Below, piece by piece: positions 31,184 to 38,811 of a stretch of 64,000 bases of DNA. The notes below the pieces were generated by a model. The model was not told the origin of the DNA. It did not search any database and was given only the letters and a program-made list of their open reading frames with translations. Source of the DNA: CALOCN01 sp942491735 (GTDB lineage Bacteria; Eisenbacteria; RBG-16-71-46; JABDJR01). The translations under genes were made by a program, and so were the position numbers. Where the stretch lies: positions 930,001 to 994,000 of the forward strand of contig CALOCN010000001.1 in assembly GCA_942491735.1 (NCBI GenBank), given 5' to 3'. How positions within the stretch are numbered: position 1 is the first letter of the stretch; the number at the start of each line of letters is the position of its first letter.

Positions 31184-31199
31184 GGCTCCTTGGCGAGCC
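31184..31199 (-). promoter_or_regulatory. Hairpin over the thiC ribosome binding site
   Basis: On the minus strand GGCTC (31199-31195) can pair with GAGCC (31188-31184); the loop and 3' arm contain the thiC Shine-Dalgarno AAGGAG. It may be the expression platform of the TPP riboswitch acting on translation. Confidence 0.45.
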
Positions 31200-31233
31200 A
31201 GGGGCGCGGGCCGGATCCGGTCCGGCGGCACAC

Positions 31234-31335
31234 GTTCCCTGCGCTGGCATTATCCAGATCAGGTTCTGCAGACCCGGGGCCTGCTGGCGGTCGGCGACGG
31301 TAGTCGCCCTCTCAGCCCGGTGACCCCGAGCTCCC
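31234..31335 (-). ncRNA. TPP riboswitch (THI element) controlling thiC
   Basis: The minus strand reads a ...GGGCTGAGAGGG... core followed by GAACCTGATCTGGATAAT and GCCAGCGCAGGGA, the hallmark TPP-binding sequences. It ends about 55 nt before the thiC ATG. Binding of thiamine pyrophosphate should lower thiC expression. Confidence 0.96.
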
Positions 31336-31395
31336 GCGTGAGCGAATGCCAGTCTAGCAGTGTCCTTTCCCCTCGTGTACGTTTCGGGGTAGACC

Positions 31396-32493
31396 ATGTC
31401 CAGCGTTTCCCCATCCATTCCCATGACCCGGCCCGGTTCCCGTTCGGCCTCCGTTTCCGTGGTGATTCCGGCGTACCAGGCGGGTGCGACCCTCCCCCGG
31501 GTGCTCGGTTCGCTTTCGCCGCTCCCCCCGGACTGGGAACTGATCGTGGTCGACGACCACTCCACCGACGACACCGGCGAGGTGGCCCGTCGCCACGGCG
31601 CCCGGGTCGTGGTCTCCCGCGGGTTGCACTCGGTGTCCGAGGCCCGCAACACGGGGATCGAGCACGCCTCGGGGCGCTACCTGATCCTGCTCGACGCGGA
31701 TGTGGTGGCCGGTCTAAAGACCCTGCGCCGGGCCCTGGCCCTGCTCCAGGAAACCGGGTCCTCGTGTGTGTTCGCGGTGTACGACACCGGGGCCCACCTG
31801 GAGGAGCTGGTCAGCCGGTTCAAGAACCACTGGATCCGGGTCACCACCCTGGCCGCGCCCCGGCCCCTGGATTGGATCAACACCAGTTGCGCGGTGATGC
31901 GACGCGAGAGCCTGCTCGCCGTGGGAGGATTCCGGGGGCAGTTCCATCTGCGTTCGGGTGGGGGGGATCTCGATGTGGGGCGCGGGTTGTCCCGACTCGG
32001 GCCCATCCGGATCGATCCGGGGATCGAGGTCGCGCACCTCAAGCGGTTCACCCTGGCCTCGTTGTTGCGCAACGATTTCAATCGGGCGCGGGGATGGCTC
32101 CGGTTGGCCTGGCATCGCAAGGGGGCGATGGGGGTGTTGCGCCGGCCTCGGTACGCCAACGTCAACGTCCGATTCAGCCTGGGGGTGGTGCTGACCGTGC
32201 CCATGCTGGCCGCGCTGTTCGCGTTGCCCTGGTTTGGGTGGGGGCTGCCGGTCCTGCTGGGACTGGCGGCGCTCTTCCTGGTCCTGGGTGCGCCGTTTCT
32301 CCTGGCGGCCCGGCGGGACCGCGTCCGGGGGTGGCCCGTCTTTGCCGTGATCCTCTGGCTGGATCAGTTGGCCTGTGCGGCAGGGTTGCTCACCGAGACC
32401 GGCGCACGGCTCCTCGGGCGCCCCCATCCACTGCGTACACGGGTCACGGCAACGCAGGACTCCCCGCTGTCGACGGCCCGGACCCGGTCTTGA
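31396..32493 (+). CDS. Family 2 glycosyltransferase with C-terminal membrane segments
   Basis: 365 residues. The GT-A fold opens with SVSVVIPAYQAGATLPRVL and WELIVVDDHSTDDT. The DxD-type motif is LILLDADVV, with an acceptor-region GGGDLDVGRGL. Hydrophobic segments at about 265-325 (GVVLTVPMLAALFALPWFGWGLPVLLGLAALFLVLGAPFLL) anchor it in the membrane. Such enzymes transfer sugars from nucleotide donors to lipid or polysaccharide; donor and acceptor are unknown. It is divergent from thiC across the riboswitch region and overlaps the next gene. Confidence 0.85.
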   Translation: MSSVSPSIPMTRPGSRSASVSVVIPAYQAGATLPRVLGSLSPLPPDWELIVVDDHSTDDTGEVARRHGARVVVSRGLHSVSEARNTGIEHASGRYLILLDADVVAGLKTLRRALALLQETGSSCVFAVYDTGAHLEELVSRFKNHWIRVTTLAAPRPLDWINTSCAVMRRESLLAVGGFRGQFHLRSGGGDLDVGRGLSRLGPIRIDPGIEVAHLKRFTLASLLRNDFNRARGWLRLAWHRKGAMGVLRRPRYANVNVRFSLGVVLTVPMLAALFALPWFGWGLPVLLGLAALFLVLGAPFLLAARRDRVRGWPVFAVILWLDQLACAAGLLTETGARLLGRPHPLRTRVTATQDSPLSTARTRS

Positions 32494-34553
32494 GCCGGCG
32501 GGGGAGGCCGCGGCGCCGCGCCGTCCCCTCGCCCGCGCCGGCCCGCCCGGGCGATGCGGAACGCGCCCGGTGGGTGACCCGGGTGGGGGGCACCCTGTTG
32601 ATTCTCGCCGCGACGTTGGCCCCTGCCGGCAGCAACCTGGTGTGGGGCCTCAACACCTGGGCCCTGTTTCCCCTGCCGTGGCGCCTCGTGAGTGCGGGGC
32701 TTGCCCTTGCCTTGCTGTGGATCCGGGTCCCGGGTGCCTGGAGCGGGCGCACCGCGACCTGGGTGGCCCTTGGCGCGGCGGCGGTGTGGGCGCTGTTTCC
32801 CGCGCGAACCGTACTCCTTGGCGACGGGATCAGTTTTGTCCACGCCTTCGGCGACCTTGCCGAACGCACCCCGCGCAGTCCCTTCTTCGCGGCGCTTGTC
32901 GGTTCTCTCCTGGAGGACCTGGGCATGACCGGAGACCGGTTTGTCACCGCGGTGGGTTGGGTTTCCTGGGTGTCCGGTGGGTTGTTCGTGGGCGTCCTGG
33001 CCTGGCTGTGGCGACCCCGTTCGGGTTGGTCCGCGGCGGCGCTTGGCGTCCTGGTGGGAGGGTACCTCGGGATCTTTCAACGGTACGTCGAGGCCTATCC
33101 TCCGGTGATCCCCCTGGTGGCCGTGTACCTCGGGTTCCTGTTGCGACCGGCGGGACCGAGGCGCTCCCTGGCCCTCCTCATCAGCCAGGTGTTGTGGGTC
33201 GGTTTGCATACCGTGGGCATCGTGCTCGCGCCGGTGACGTTGTGGGTGCTGCTGGGAGATCGCGTTCGGGGGGTGCGCCGACGGTTCGGCGTTGCGGTGG
33301 GAGTGTTGGGCCTGGGCGGGGTGTTGAGCCTGGTCGCCGGTCGCGGGAGCGGCCCAGGGGGCCTGTTGGATCCCGCGCGTGCCGGAGCGTTCGCCCTGGA
33401 ACAGCTCCAACAGGCCTTCGTGCAACGTCCCTGGAGTTGGCCCCTGGGCGTGGTGCATCCCATGCAGGCGGTGGAGATCCTCAACGGCATGATGCTCTCG
33501 GTCGCCCCCGCCCTGTTGGTCCTGGCCGGCTTGTCGGCTACCGGCACGGGGCGCAAGGCGCTGCGAGGCCTGGTCCTGAGCCCGTTCGGTGCGGCGGTGG
33601 GGTTGTTCCTTGGGGCGCGCGGTCTCACCGCGACCGGGCTCGGGCCGCTGCTGGACTGGGATCTCTACGCGGTGCTCGTTCTTCCCCTGGCGTTTCTCGG
33701 CCTCGCCGCGCTGAGCCGCACACCCCGCTCCTGCCATGAGGCGGTGGGGGGTGGGGCGCTGGTGGTGGGCGTGTTCCTACTCATTCCGTGGATGGGCGTG
33801 CTGCACCGTCCCACGGTGGCGGTGGAGAAGCTCACCGCCTACGCCACCGGCTCTCCGGCCCCCCGCCCGTATGTGGGGGCCCAGGTTTACTACCGTCTGG
33901 GGGACGAGTGGGTGCGTGGAGGGAAACCGGATCGGGCCGCGCGGTCGTTTCTCGCCGCCCACACCCTGTACCCGCGCGCGGTCTACGCGAGGGCCGAGGG
34001 GCAGGCACGTCTCAAGGCCGATGATCGCGCCGGGGCGCTCAAGGCGTTTCGGCGGGCGCAGGCCCTGGACCCCGCGGATCCGACCGCGACCGAGATGGTC
34101 GCCCTCCTGATGGGCAACGAGGATGTGGCCGCCTCCCGGGCCGCGTTCCAGGGGTTCCTGGAGCAGCGTCCGGACGACCCCAACGCCCTGTTCGGGCTTG
34201 CCCTGGCCGACCGGGCCGAGGGACGCACCGAGGCCGCGCTGGACGGCATGGCCCGGGCCATTCCGGGCTTTCGGCGCGACCTGGAACAGAACCCACGACA
34301 GGAAGCAACACGGCGCAAGCTGGTTCTGTGTCTCATGAGCCTGGAGCGGTTCGGGGAGGCAGGGGCCGAGGCTCGGATCCTCATTGATCAGGGGGTGGGA
34401 TCGGCCGCGGATTGGCTCCACCTGGGGATCTCCCGGCTGCAACAGGGAGACCCGTCGGGCGCTCTCGAGGCCCTGGAGCAGGCCCTGGCCCTGGATCCGG
34501 CCAGCGAGCAGATTCGCGGTCTCCGGGATGGGCTCAAAAATCAGGTAAACTGA
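32490..34553 (+). CDS. Polytopic membrane protein with C-terminal TPR repeats
   Basis: 687 residues if started at the TTG that overlaps the glycosyltransferase stop (TTGA, 32490-32493); a GTG at 32574 is an alternative and would remove a basic proline-rich leader. About ten hydrophobic helices occupy residues 30-440. Tetratricopeptide units follow at about 475-685 (GAQVYYRLGDEWVRGGKPDRAARSF; ADWLHLGISRLQQGDPSGALEALEQAL). The arrangement resembles lipid-linked sugar transferases or O-antigen-related membrane proteins with TPR tails. The pairing with a GT2 gene supports an envelope glycan role, but no catalytic motif is clear. Confidence 0.7.
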   Translation: MSRRGRPRRRAVPSPAPARPGDAERARWVTRVGGTLLILAATLAPAGSNLVWGLNTWALFPLPWRLVSAGLALALLWIRVPGAWSGRTATWVALGAAAVWALFPARTVLLGDGISFVHAFGDLAERTPRSPFFAALVGSLLEDLGMTGDRFVTAVGWVSWVSGGLFVGVLAWLWRPRSGWSAAALGVLVGGYLGIFQRYVEAYPPVIPLVAVYLGFLLRPAGPRRSLALLISQVLWVGLHTVGIVLAPVTLWVLLGDRVRGVRRRFGVAVGVLGLGGVLSLVAGRGSGPGGLLDPARAGAFALEQLQQAFVQRPWSWPLGVVHPMQAVEILNGMMLSVAPALLVLAGLSATGTGRKALRGLVLSPFGAAVGLFLGARGLTATGLGPLLDWDLYAVLVLPLAFLGLAALSRTPRSCHEAVGGGALVVGVFLLIPWMGVLHRPTVAVEKLTAYATGSPAPRPYVGAQVYYRLGDEWVRGGKPDRAARSFLAAHTLYPRAVYARAEGQARLKADDRAGALKAFRRAQALDPADPTATEMVALLMGNEDVAASRAAFQGFLEQRPDDPNALFGLALADRAEGRTEAALDGMARAIPGFRRDLEQNPRQEATRRKLVLCLMSLERFGEAGAEARILIDQGVGSAADWLHLGISRLQQGDPSGALEALEQALALDPASEQIRGLRDGLKNQVN

Positions 34554-34653
34554 TGCCTTCCAGGTAAGAGAAAACGCCTCCACCCCGCGAGACCTGTCGA
34601 GCCGCTCCCGTACTCCCGTCGAGACGCCGGGAGACCGGCTCCAAACCAGAGCG

Positions 34654-34692
34654 CCGGGGAGGGGGCGAGAGTCGTCCCCTCTCCGGATTTTT
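34654..34692 (+). terminator. Rho-independent terminator after the TPR membrane protein gene
   Basis: An 11-bp stem CCGGGGAGGGG (34654-34664) with CCCCTCTCCGG (34676-34686), one G-U pair, followed by ATTTTTG. It lies about 100 nt after the stop at 34553 and before the protease gene at 34753; nothing else is seen in that gap. Confidence 0.7.
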
Positions 34693-34752
34693 GCCGCCGC
34701 GGGGACGCTGCCCGCGCCAACAGGACCCCCGGCCGCGTGAAAGGTGCTTCGC

Positions 34753-37143
34753 ATGAACCGTTTCATCGTTTTCGCCCTGGTCCCGACGCTGGTCGCCGCG
34801 GTGGTGCTTGCATTCGCCGCTCCGGCCCTGGCCATCAACTTCGACCGCAATGATGCGATCGCCATCGCAACCACCGGTGTCATCGACACGCTTTCCTCCA
34901 AGGCAATCGCCCTCGGGTACGCCCCGCAGACCATCCAGGTGCCCGGCGAGAGCATCTACGACGAGGACGCGTATCTCATCGCCGTGGTTGCCGACAGCTC
35001 CTGGTTCATCTGGATCGACGAGCTGCCCATGGCGGACTTCGCCCACCCCACCCGATACGTGCTGGTCGACGCCATCACCGGGTCCATCACCCTGAACTCC
35101 GGTGGCGGGTTCTATCCCACCGTGGGTGGTACGGATCGATATCGCACCGACGCCGACCGTGCCGGCCCCGACCTGTTCTACACCGGACCTTCCGCGCCCA
35201 AGCCGACCGTCGGGGAGCCCGGCCAGGGCTTCGAGCCGCTCGGCTTGCCGCGACGGCTGCGTCCGCTGGCCTTCGAGGACGGAGACAAGTGGGCGTTGCT
35301 GGTCTCGGCGGAGGACACCAGTGCGGTGCAGCGCCGTGCCGCGGATCTCGATCGCGCCAAGCAGGTCTATCGGGCCCTCGGCGTGCCGGACAGCAACATG
35401 GTGATCTACAACGGTCCGACCAAGGCCGGGCTCCAGGCGGGAATCGACTCGCTGGCCAAGGGCTGCGACAAGGTCTACGTGTACTGGACCGGCCACGGTC
35501 GCGGTGACTCGCTGTTCGTTCCCGGTCCCGATCTGACCGGGAAGGAATTCGCCTGTCTCATCGACAGCCTGGATGCGGACGACTACTGCGTCTGGTTCGG
35601 CACCTGCCACTCGGATGCGTTCTTCGACGACCTCTTCGCCAAGGGGATCAACGGATTCCACATGGCCGCCGCGGACAGCGGGCGGGTCCGTTGGACCTGG
35701 GATCCGGGCCAGTCCGGGTTCACCGGGGGCTGGTTCGAGTACTTCTACCTGCAGTGCTTCAACACCGGGCTGCGCGGATTCGAGGCGTTTGTCTGGGCGG
35801 ACTCGGTGAGCCGCGCCTACCTGGATTCCCTGAACGCGGCCAACCCCGGTTGGGGAGGATTGCCCCAGCCCAATCCCCAGGCCATCCAGATCGGGGTGTT
35901 CACGGGGAGCGGGCAGAGTGTGTCGCTCAACGCGGCGGACGGGTGTTCGACCATTTGTCTCCAGTTCTCGACCGACGGCGATGCCAACGTGTGTGCCAAT
36001 GCCACCGTCTACTGCGAGACGGTCTCGGGGCCGGACACCACCTGGACGTTCAAGAAACACTGGAACTGGAATTCCGGTCTGACCCGGTACTTCCGCGCCC
36101 TCGAGCCCGGAGCGACCGGCAAGTACAAGGTCGCCGGGCACTCCAACGGCTATCCGTTCAAGTTCCTCGCCCGATGGCTGGGCAGCAACACGGTGCAGGA
36201 AACGCCTTCGTCCACGATTACCATGCCTGCCCATTCGGTGGGAACCGACGCGGTCCCGATCGCCGATGACGGCGAGTTCAACGAGGGGATCACCGGGGGG
36301 GTGAGCGGTTTCCATGACCTGGGGACCACGCTCGACCAGTACCCGCGGTATCTGGGAGACCTCGGCGCGGACTTCCTGGACCTGGTCATTCCCGGACAGC
36401 CGGACTTTGCCCGGCCCTGGCTGTATCAGGGCGGGGACCCGTTGCAGGGGTACGCGGCGGAAACCGTCCTGAGCATACGGGCCGACGATCTCCTGGACGA
36501 GTTGGGCCAGCCGACCAACTTCCTGCTGGTCAACGTGTCCATCTTCCAGCCCAGTGGACCGGGGCTCTTCGGCACGCTGGTGGCGCAGCGGGTCGGGGAC
36601 GAGATCCTGGTCGACGACGGCATCATCGATGGACAGTTCCTCTTCCCCGAGCCGATGCAGATCCAGCTCCAGGTGGTGCCCGCCTCGGTGGCGAGCGGGA
36701 TGGCTCCGGGGGTCGAAAGGCGGTTGCGACCCATGGGGCAGGGAGCGCCGCAGCGCGGCCTGGCCGGCGCGGCCATGGGAGCGGGAACGCTGGTGCTGGA
36801 CGCGATCGTGCTGGACCACCTCACGATCGGACCCGCCGCGGGTACGGTGCCCGGCGGCCCCACACCGGTGGCGCTCAACCTGAAGGCGTTCCCCAATCCG
36901 TTCCAGGCCGCGGCGAACATCCAGTTCTCCCTGGTGGCTCCGGGCGTGGTCAACCTGGCCATCGTGGATGTCCGAGGCCGCCTGGTGCGCACGCTGGAGC
37001 AGGGGGAGCTGCTTGCCGGTGAGCATCAGTATCGATGGGACGGACGCAGCGATACCGGGCGCTCGGTGCGTGCCGGCATGTACTTCATGGTCCTGCGCAA
37101 CGCGCAGACGCTGGAGACCCGGAAGATCCTGCGGGTGCAATAG
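34753..37143 (+). CDS. Secreted caspase/legumain-like cysteine protease with C-terminal sorting-type domain
   Basis: 796 residues. Signal peptide MNRFIVFALVPTLVAAVVLAFAAPALA. Residues about 180-300 look like a clan CD peptidase: WALLVSAEDT, a helix, VYVYWTGHGRGD with His248, then YCVWFGTCHSD with Cys285. These are the His-Cys dyad in the order and spacing of C13/C14-type enzymes. The middle is beta-rich and unassigned. The last 90 residues (LNLKAFPNPFQAAANIQFSL to GMYFMVLRNAQ) are a FlgD-like/sorting-type domain also present in the proteins ending at 12676 and 46065. The ATG at 34753 has AAAGG upstream. The natural substrate is unknown. Confidence 0.72.
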   Translation: MNRFIVFALVPTLVAAVVLAFAAPALAINFDRNDAIAIATTGVIDTLSSKAIALGYAPQTIQVPGESIYDEDAYLIAVVADSSWFIWIDELPMADFAHPTRYVLVDAITGSITLNSGGGFYPTVGGTDRYRTDADRAGPDLFYTGPSAPKPTVGEPGQGFEPLGLPRRLRPLAFEDGDKWALLVSAEDTSAVQRRAADLDRAKQVYRALGVPDSNMVIYNGPTKAGLQAGIDSLAKGCDKVYVYWTGHGRGDSLFVPGPDLTGKEFACLIDSLDADDYCVWFGTCHSDAFFDDLFAKGINGFHMAAADSGRVRWTWDPGQSGFTGGWFEYFYLQCFNTGLRGFEAFVWADSVSRAYLDSLNAANPGWGGLPQPNPQAIQIGVFTGSGQSVSLNAADGCSTICLQFSTDGDANVCANATVYCETVSGPDTTWTFKKHWNWNSGLTRYFRALEPGATGKYKVAGHSNGYPFKFLARWLGSNTVQETPSSTITMPAHSVGTDAVPIADDGEFNEGITGGVSGFHDLGTTLDQYPRYLGDLGADFLDLVIPGQPDFARPWLYQGGDPLQGYAAETVLSIRADDLLDELGQPTNFLLVNVSIFQPSGPGLFGTLVAQRVGDEILVDDGIIDGQFLFPEPMQIQLQVVPASVASGMAPGVERRLRPMGQGAPQRGLAGAAMGAGTLVLDAIVLDHLTIGPAAGTVPGGPTPVALNLKAFPNPFQAAANIQFSLVAPGVVNLAIVDVRGRLVRTLEQGELLAGEHQYRWDGRSDTGRSVRAGMYFMVLRNAQTLETRKILRVQ

Positions 37144-37193
37144 CGGGACGCATGTTGCGGATTGGCGGCGGCTCGGGGATTCCCGGGTCGCCG

Positions 37194-38705
37194 CTACGGC
37201 TGGAGGTCGAGGATCGCCTCGGCCTCCGCGGAGTTGCGCAGCAGGGTGCGCACTCCCTTGTGCACGTGCACGGCACGGATCCCGGCCGCTTCCATGAGCT
37301 CCGCGAGGTGCGCGCTCTTGAGACCGACCTCGCAGTAGAGCGCGTAGACCGGACCCTTCTCGAAGGCGCGATAGGCGTTCAGCGCCTGGAGGAAGTCCAG
37401 GTGGAGTGCACCCGGGGCGTGCCAGGCGTCGTAGGCGGTGCGGGAGCGCAAGTCGATGACCGTGGCCCCGTCGGGAATACCGGTGACCTCCAGATCGGCC
37501 CGGCCCAGCCCGGTCAACTCCAGGGTGCGCAGGTCGGTCTTGGTGCGTTCGTCGAAGATCTGCACCAGGCGGTCGTGGTCCAGCTTGGCTTCCTCGGCTT
37601 CGATCACCGGCAGGGTCGCGTTGGTGGCCGGGTTCCGCGGAACGATCGCACAGTACTCTTCCACCCCGGCCGAGAGCTCGTAGGTCCCGATGTGACGGGC
37701 CTGGGCAATGATCTCTTCCTTGTTGAAGCCGATCAGGGGTCGCAGGATGGGCGCGGTGGTGGCGCGGGAGATCACGGCGAGGTTCTGCAGGGTCTGCGAA
37801 CTGACCTGGGCCACCGCGTCTCCGGTGACCAGGGCCACCGCCTTGGAGTAGCGCAACACGTGCTCCGCGGCGCGCAGCATGATGCGCTTGAGCACGATCT
37901 GCCAGTAGCGCGGCTCCACCACGCCCTGGATCATCCGCGAGACTTCCTGGAAATCGACTTCGGTGAGGTGGGGTGTGGTGCCGTAGCTCCAGTGATCCGC
38001 CAACACCTTGGTCACCCGCAGCACATCCTCGCGATGCGCCTCGCCCCCCAGGTTGAAGAAGAGATAGTGCAGGGCCACGCCCCGTTTGAGCAGATACCAG
38101 GCGGCCACCGCGGAGTCGAACCCGCCGGAGACCAGGGCCAGCGCCTTCCCTCCGGTTCCTACCGGCAGTCCACCCGGTCCGGCCAGCTTCTCCTCGAAGA
38201 ACCAGACCTGGCCCGCCTTGAGTTCCACATGCACGGTGATCTCGGGCGTGGTCAGGTCCACCCGGGAGGCCTGGGGAAGCAGCGCCGTGCCCAGGGCCCG
38301 GTCCACATCCATGGACTGGAACGGAAGCCCCCGCACGTTCCCCGCCCGGCGGGTGCGCACGGCGAAACGCTTGCCCGTGACCGCCTCACGGAACAGGGAT
38401 TCCCCCTCGCGCACCACGTCGTCGAGGGTTTCGAAGGGCCGCTGGTGCGCCAGCGAGAGCGACTGCACTCCGAACACCCGGGGCAGCACGTCCACCGCGG
38501 TGGGTTGATCCACCTCGATATAGAACCGGTCCCAGCTGCGACGGATCCGGTAGCGGATGTCGTTGGCGCGCAGGGCGTCGGCCAGGTTGTGGGCCAGGCG
38601 CCGGTTGAAACGCAGCTTGGTCTGGGTCGCCTTGGTGGAGATATCCCCCGAGTACCGGACGAGCAGGGACAAGCGATTGGGGTCGGTTTCGGGGATGGGG
38701 GACAC
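37194..38705 (-). CDS. thiI: tRNA 4-thiouridine synthase / sulfur carrier ThiI with rhodanese domain
   Basis: 503 residues from a GTG with GAGGAG 5 nt upstream. An N-terminal ferredoxin-like and THUMP region (about 1-170) is followed by a PP-loop ATP pyrophosphatase motif SGGFDSAVAAW (about 188-198). The C-terminal rhodanese domain carries a candidate sulfur-carrying cysteine in ALYCEVGLKS. ThiI makes s4U8 in tRNA and, in enterobacteria, supplies sulfur for the thiazole of thiamine; the presence of the rhodanese domain keeps both roles possible. It faces away from the YfhO-like gene. Confidence 0.93.
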   Translation of the reverse strand: MSPIPETDPNRLSLLVRYSGDISTKATQTKLRFNRRLAHNLADALRANDIRYRIRRSWDRFYIEVDQPTAVDVLPRVFGVQSLSLAHQRPFETLDDVVREGESLFREAVTGKRFAVRTRRAGNVRGLPFQSMDVDRALGTALLPQASRVDLTTPEITVHVELKAGQVWFFEEKLAGPGGLPVGTGGKALALVSGGFDSAVAAWYLLKRGVALHYLFFNLGGEAHREDVLRVTKVLADHWSYGTTPHLTEVDFQEVSRMIQGVVEPRYWQIVLKRIMLRAAEHVLRYSKAVALVTGDAVAQVSSQTLQNLAVISRATTAPILRPLIGFNKEEIIAQARHIGTYELSAGVEEYCAIVPRNPATNATLPVIEAEEAKLDHDRLVQIFDERTKTDLRTLELTGLGRADLEVTGIPDGATVIDLRSRTAYDAWHAPGALHLDFLQALNAYRAFEKGPVYALYCEVGLKSAHLAELMEAAGIRAVHVHKGVRTLLRNSAEAEAILDLQP

Positions 38706-38811
38706 GAGGCTCCTCGGGGATAGGGATGGGCGCGGGGGAGTGTATCAGAGGAAACCGGGTGGACCCGGACCGGCAGCGGATGCGGTCGGCAACCTGCTAC
38801 CCTTCTGCGCC

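Noticed and set aside
37150..37193. Terminator between the caspase-like gene and thiI
   Set aside because: Only an interrupted GC-rich inverted repeat is seen, with no T run.
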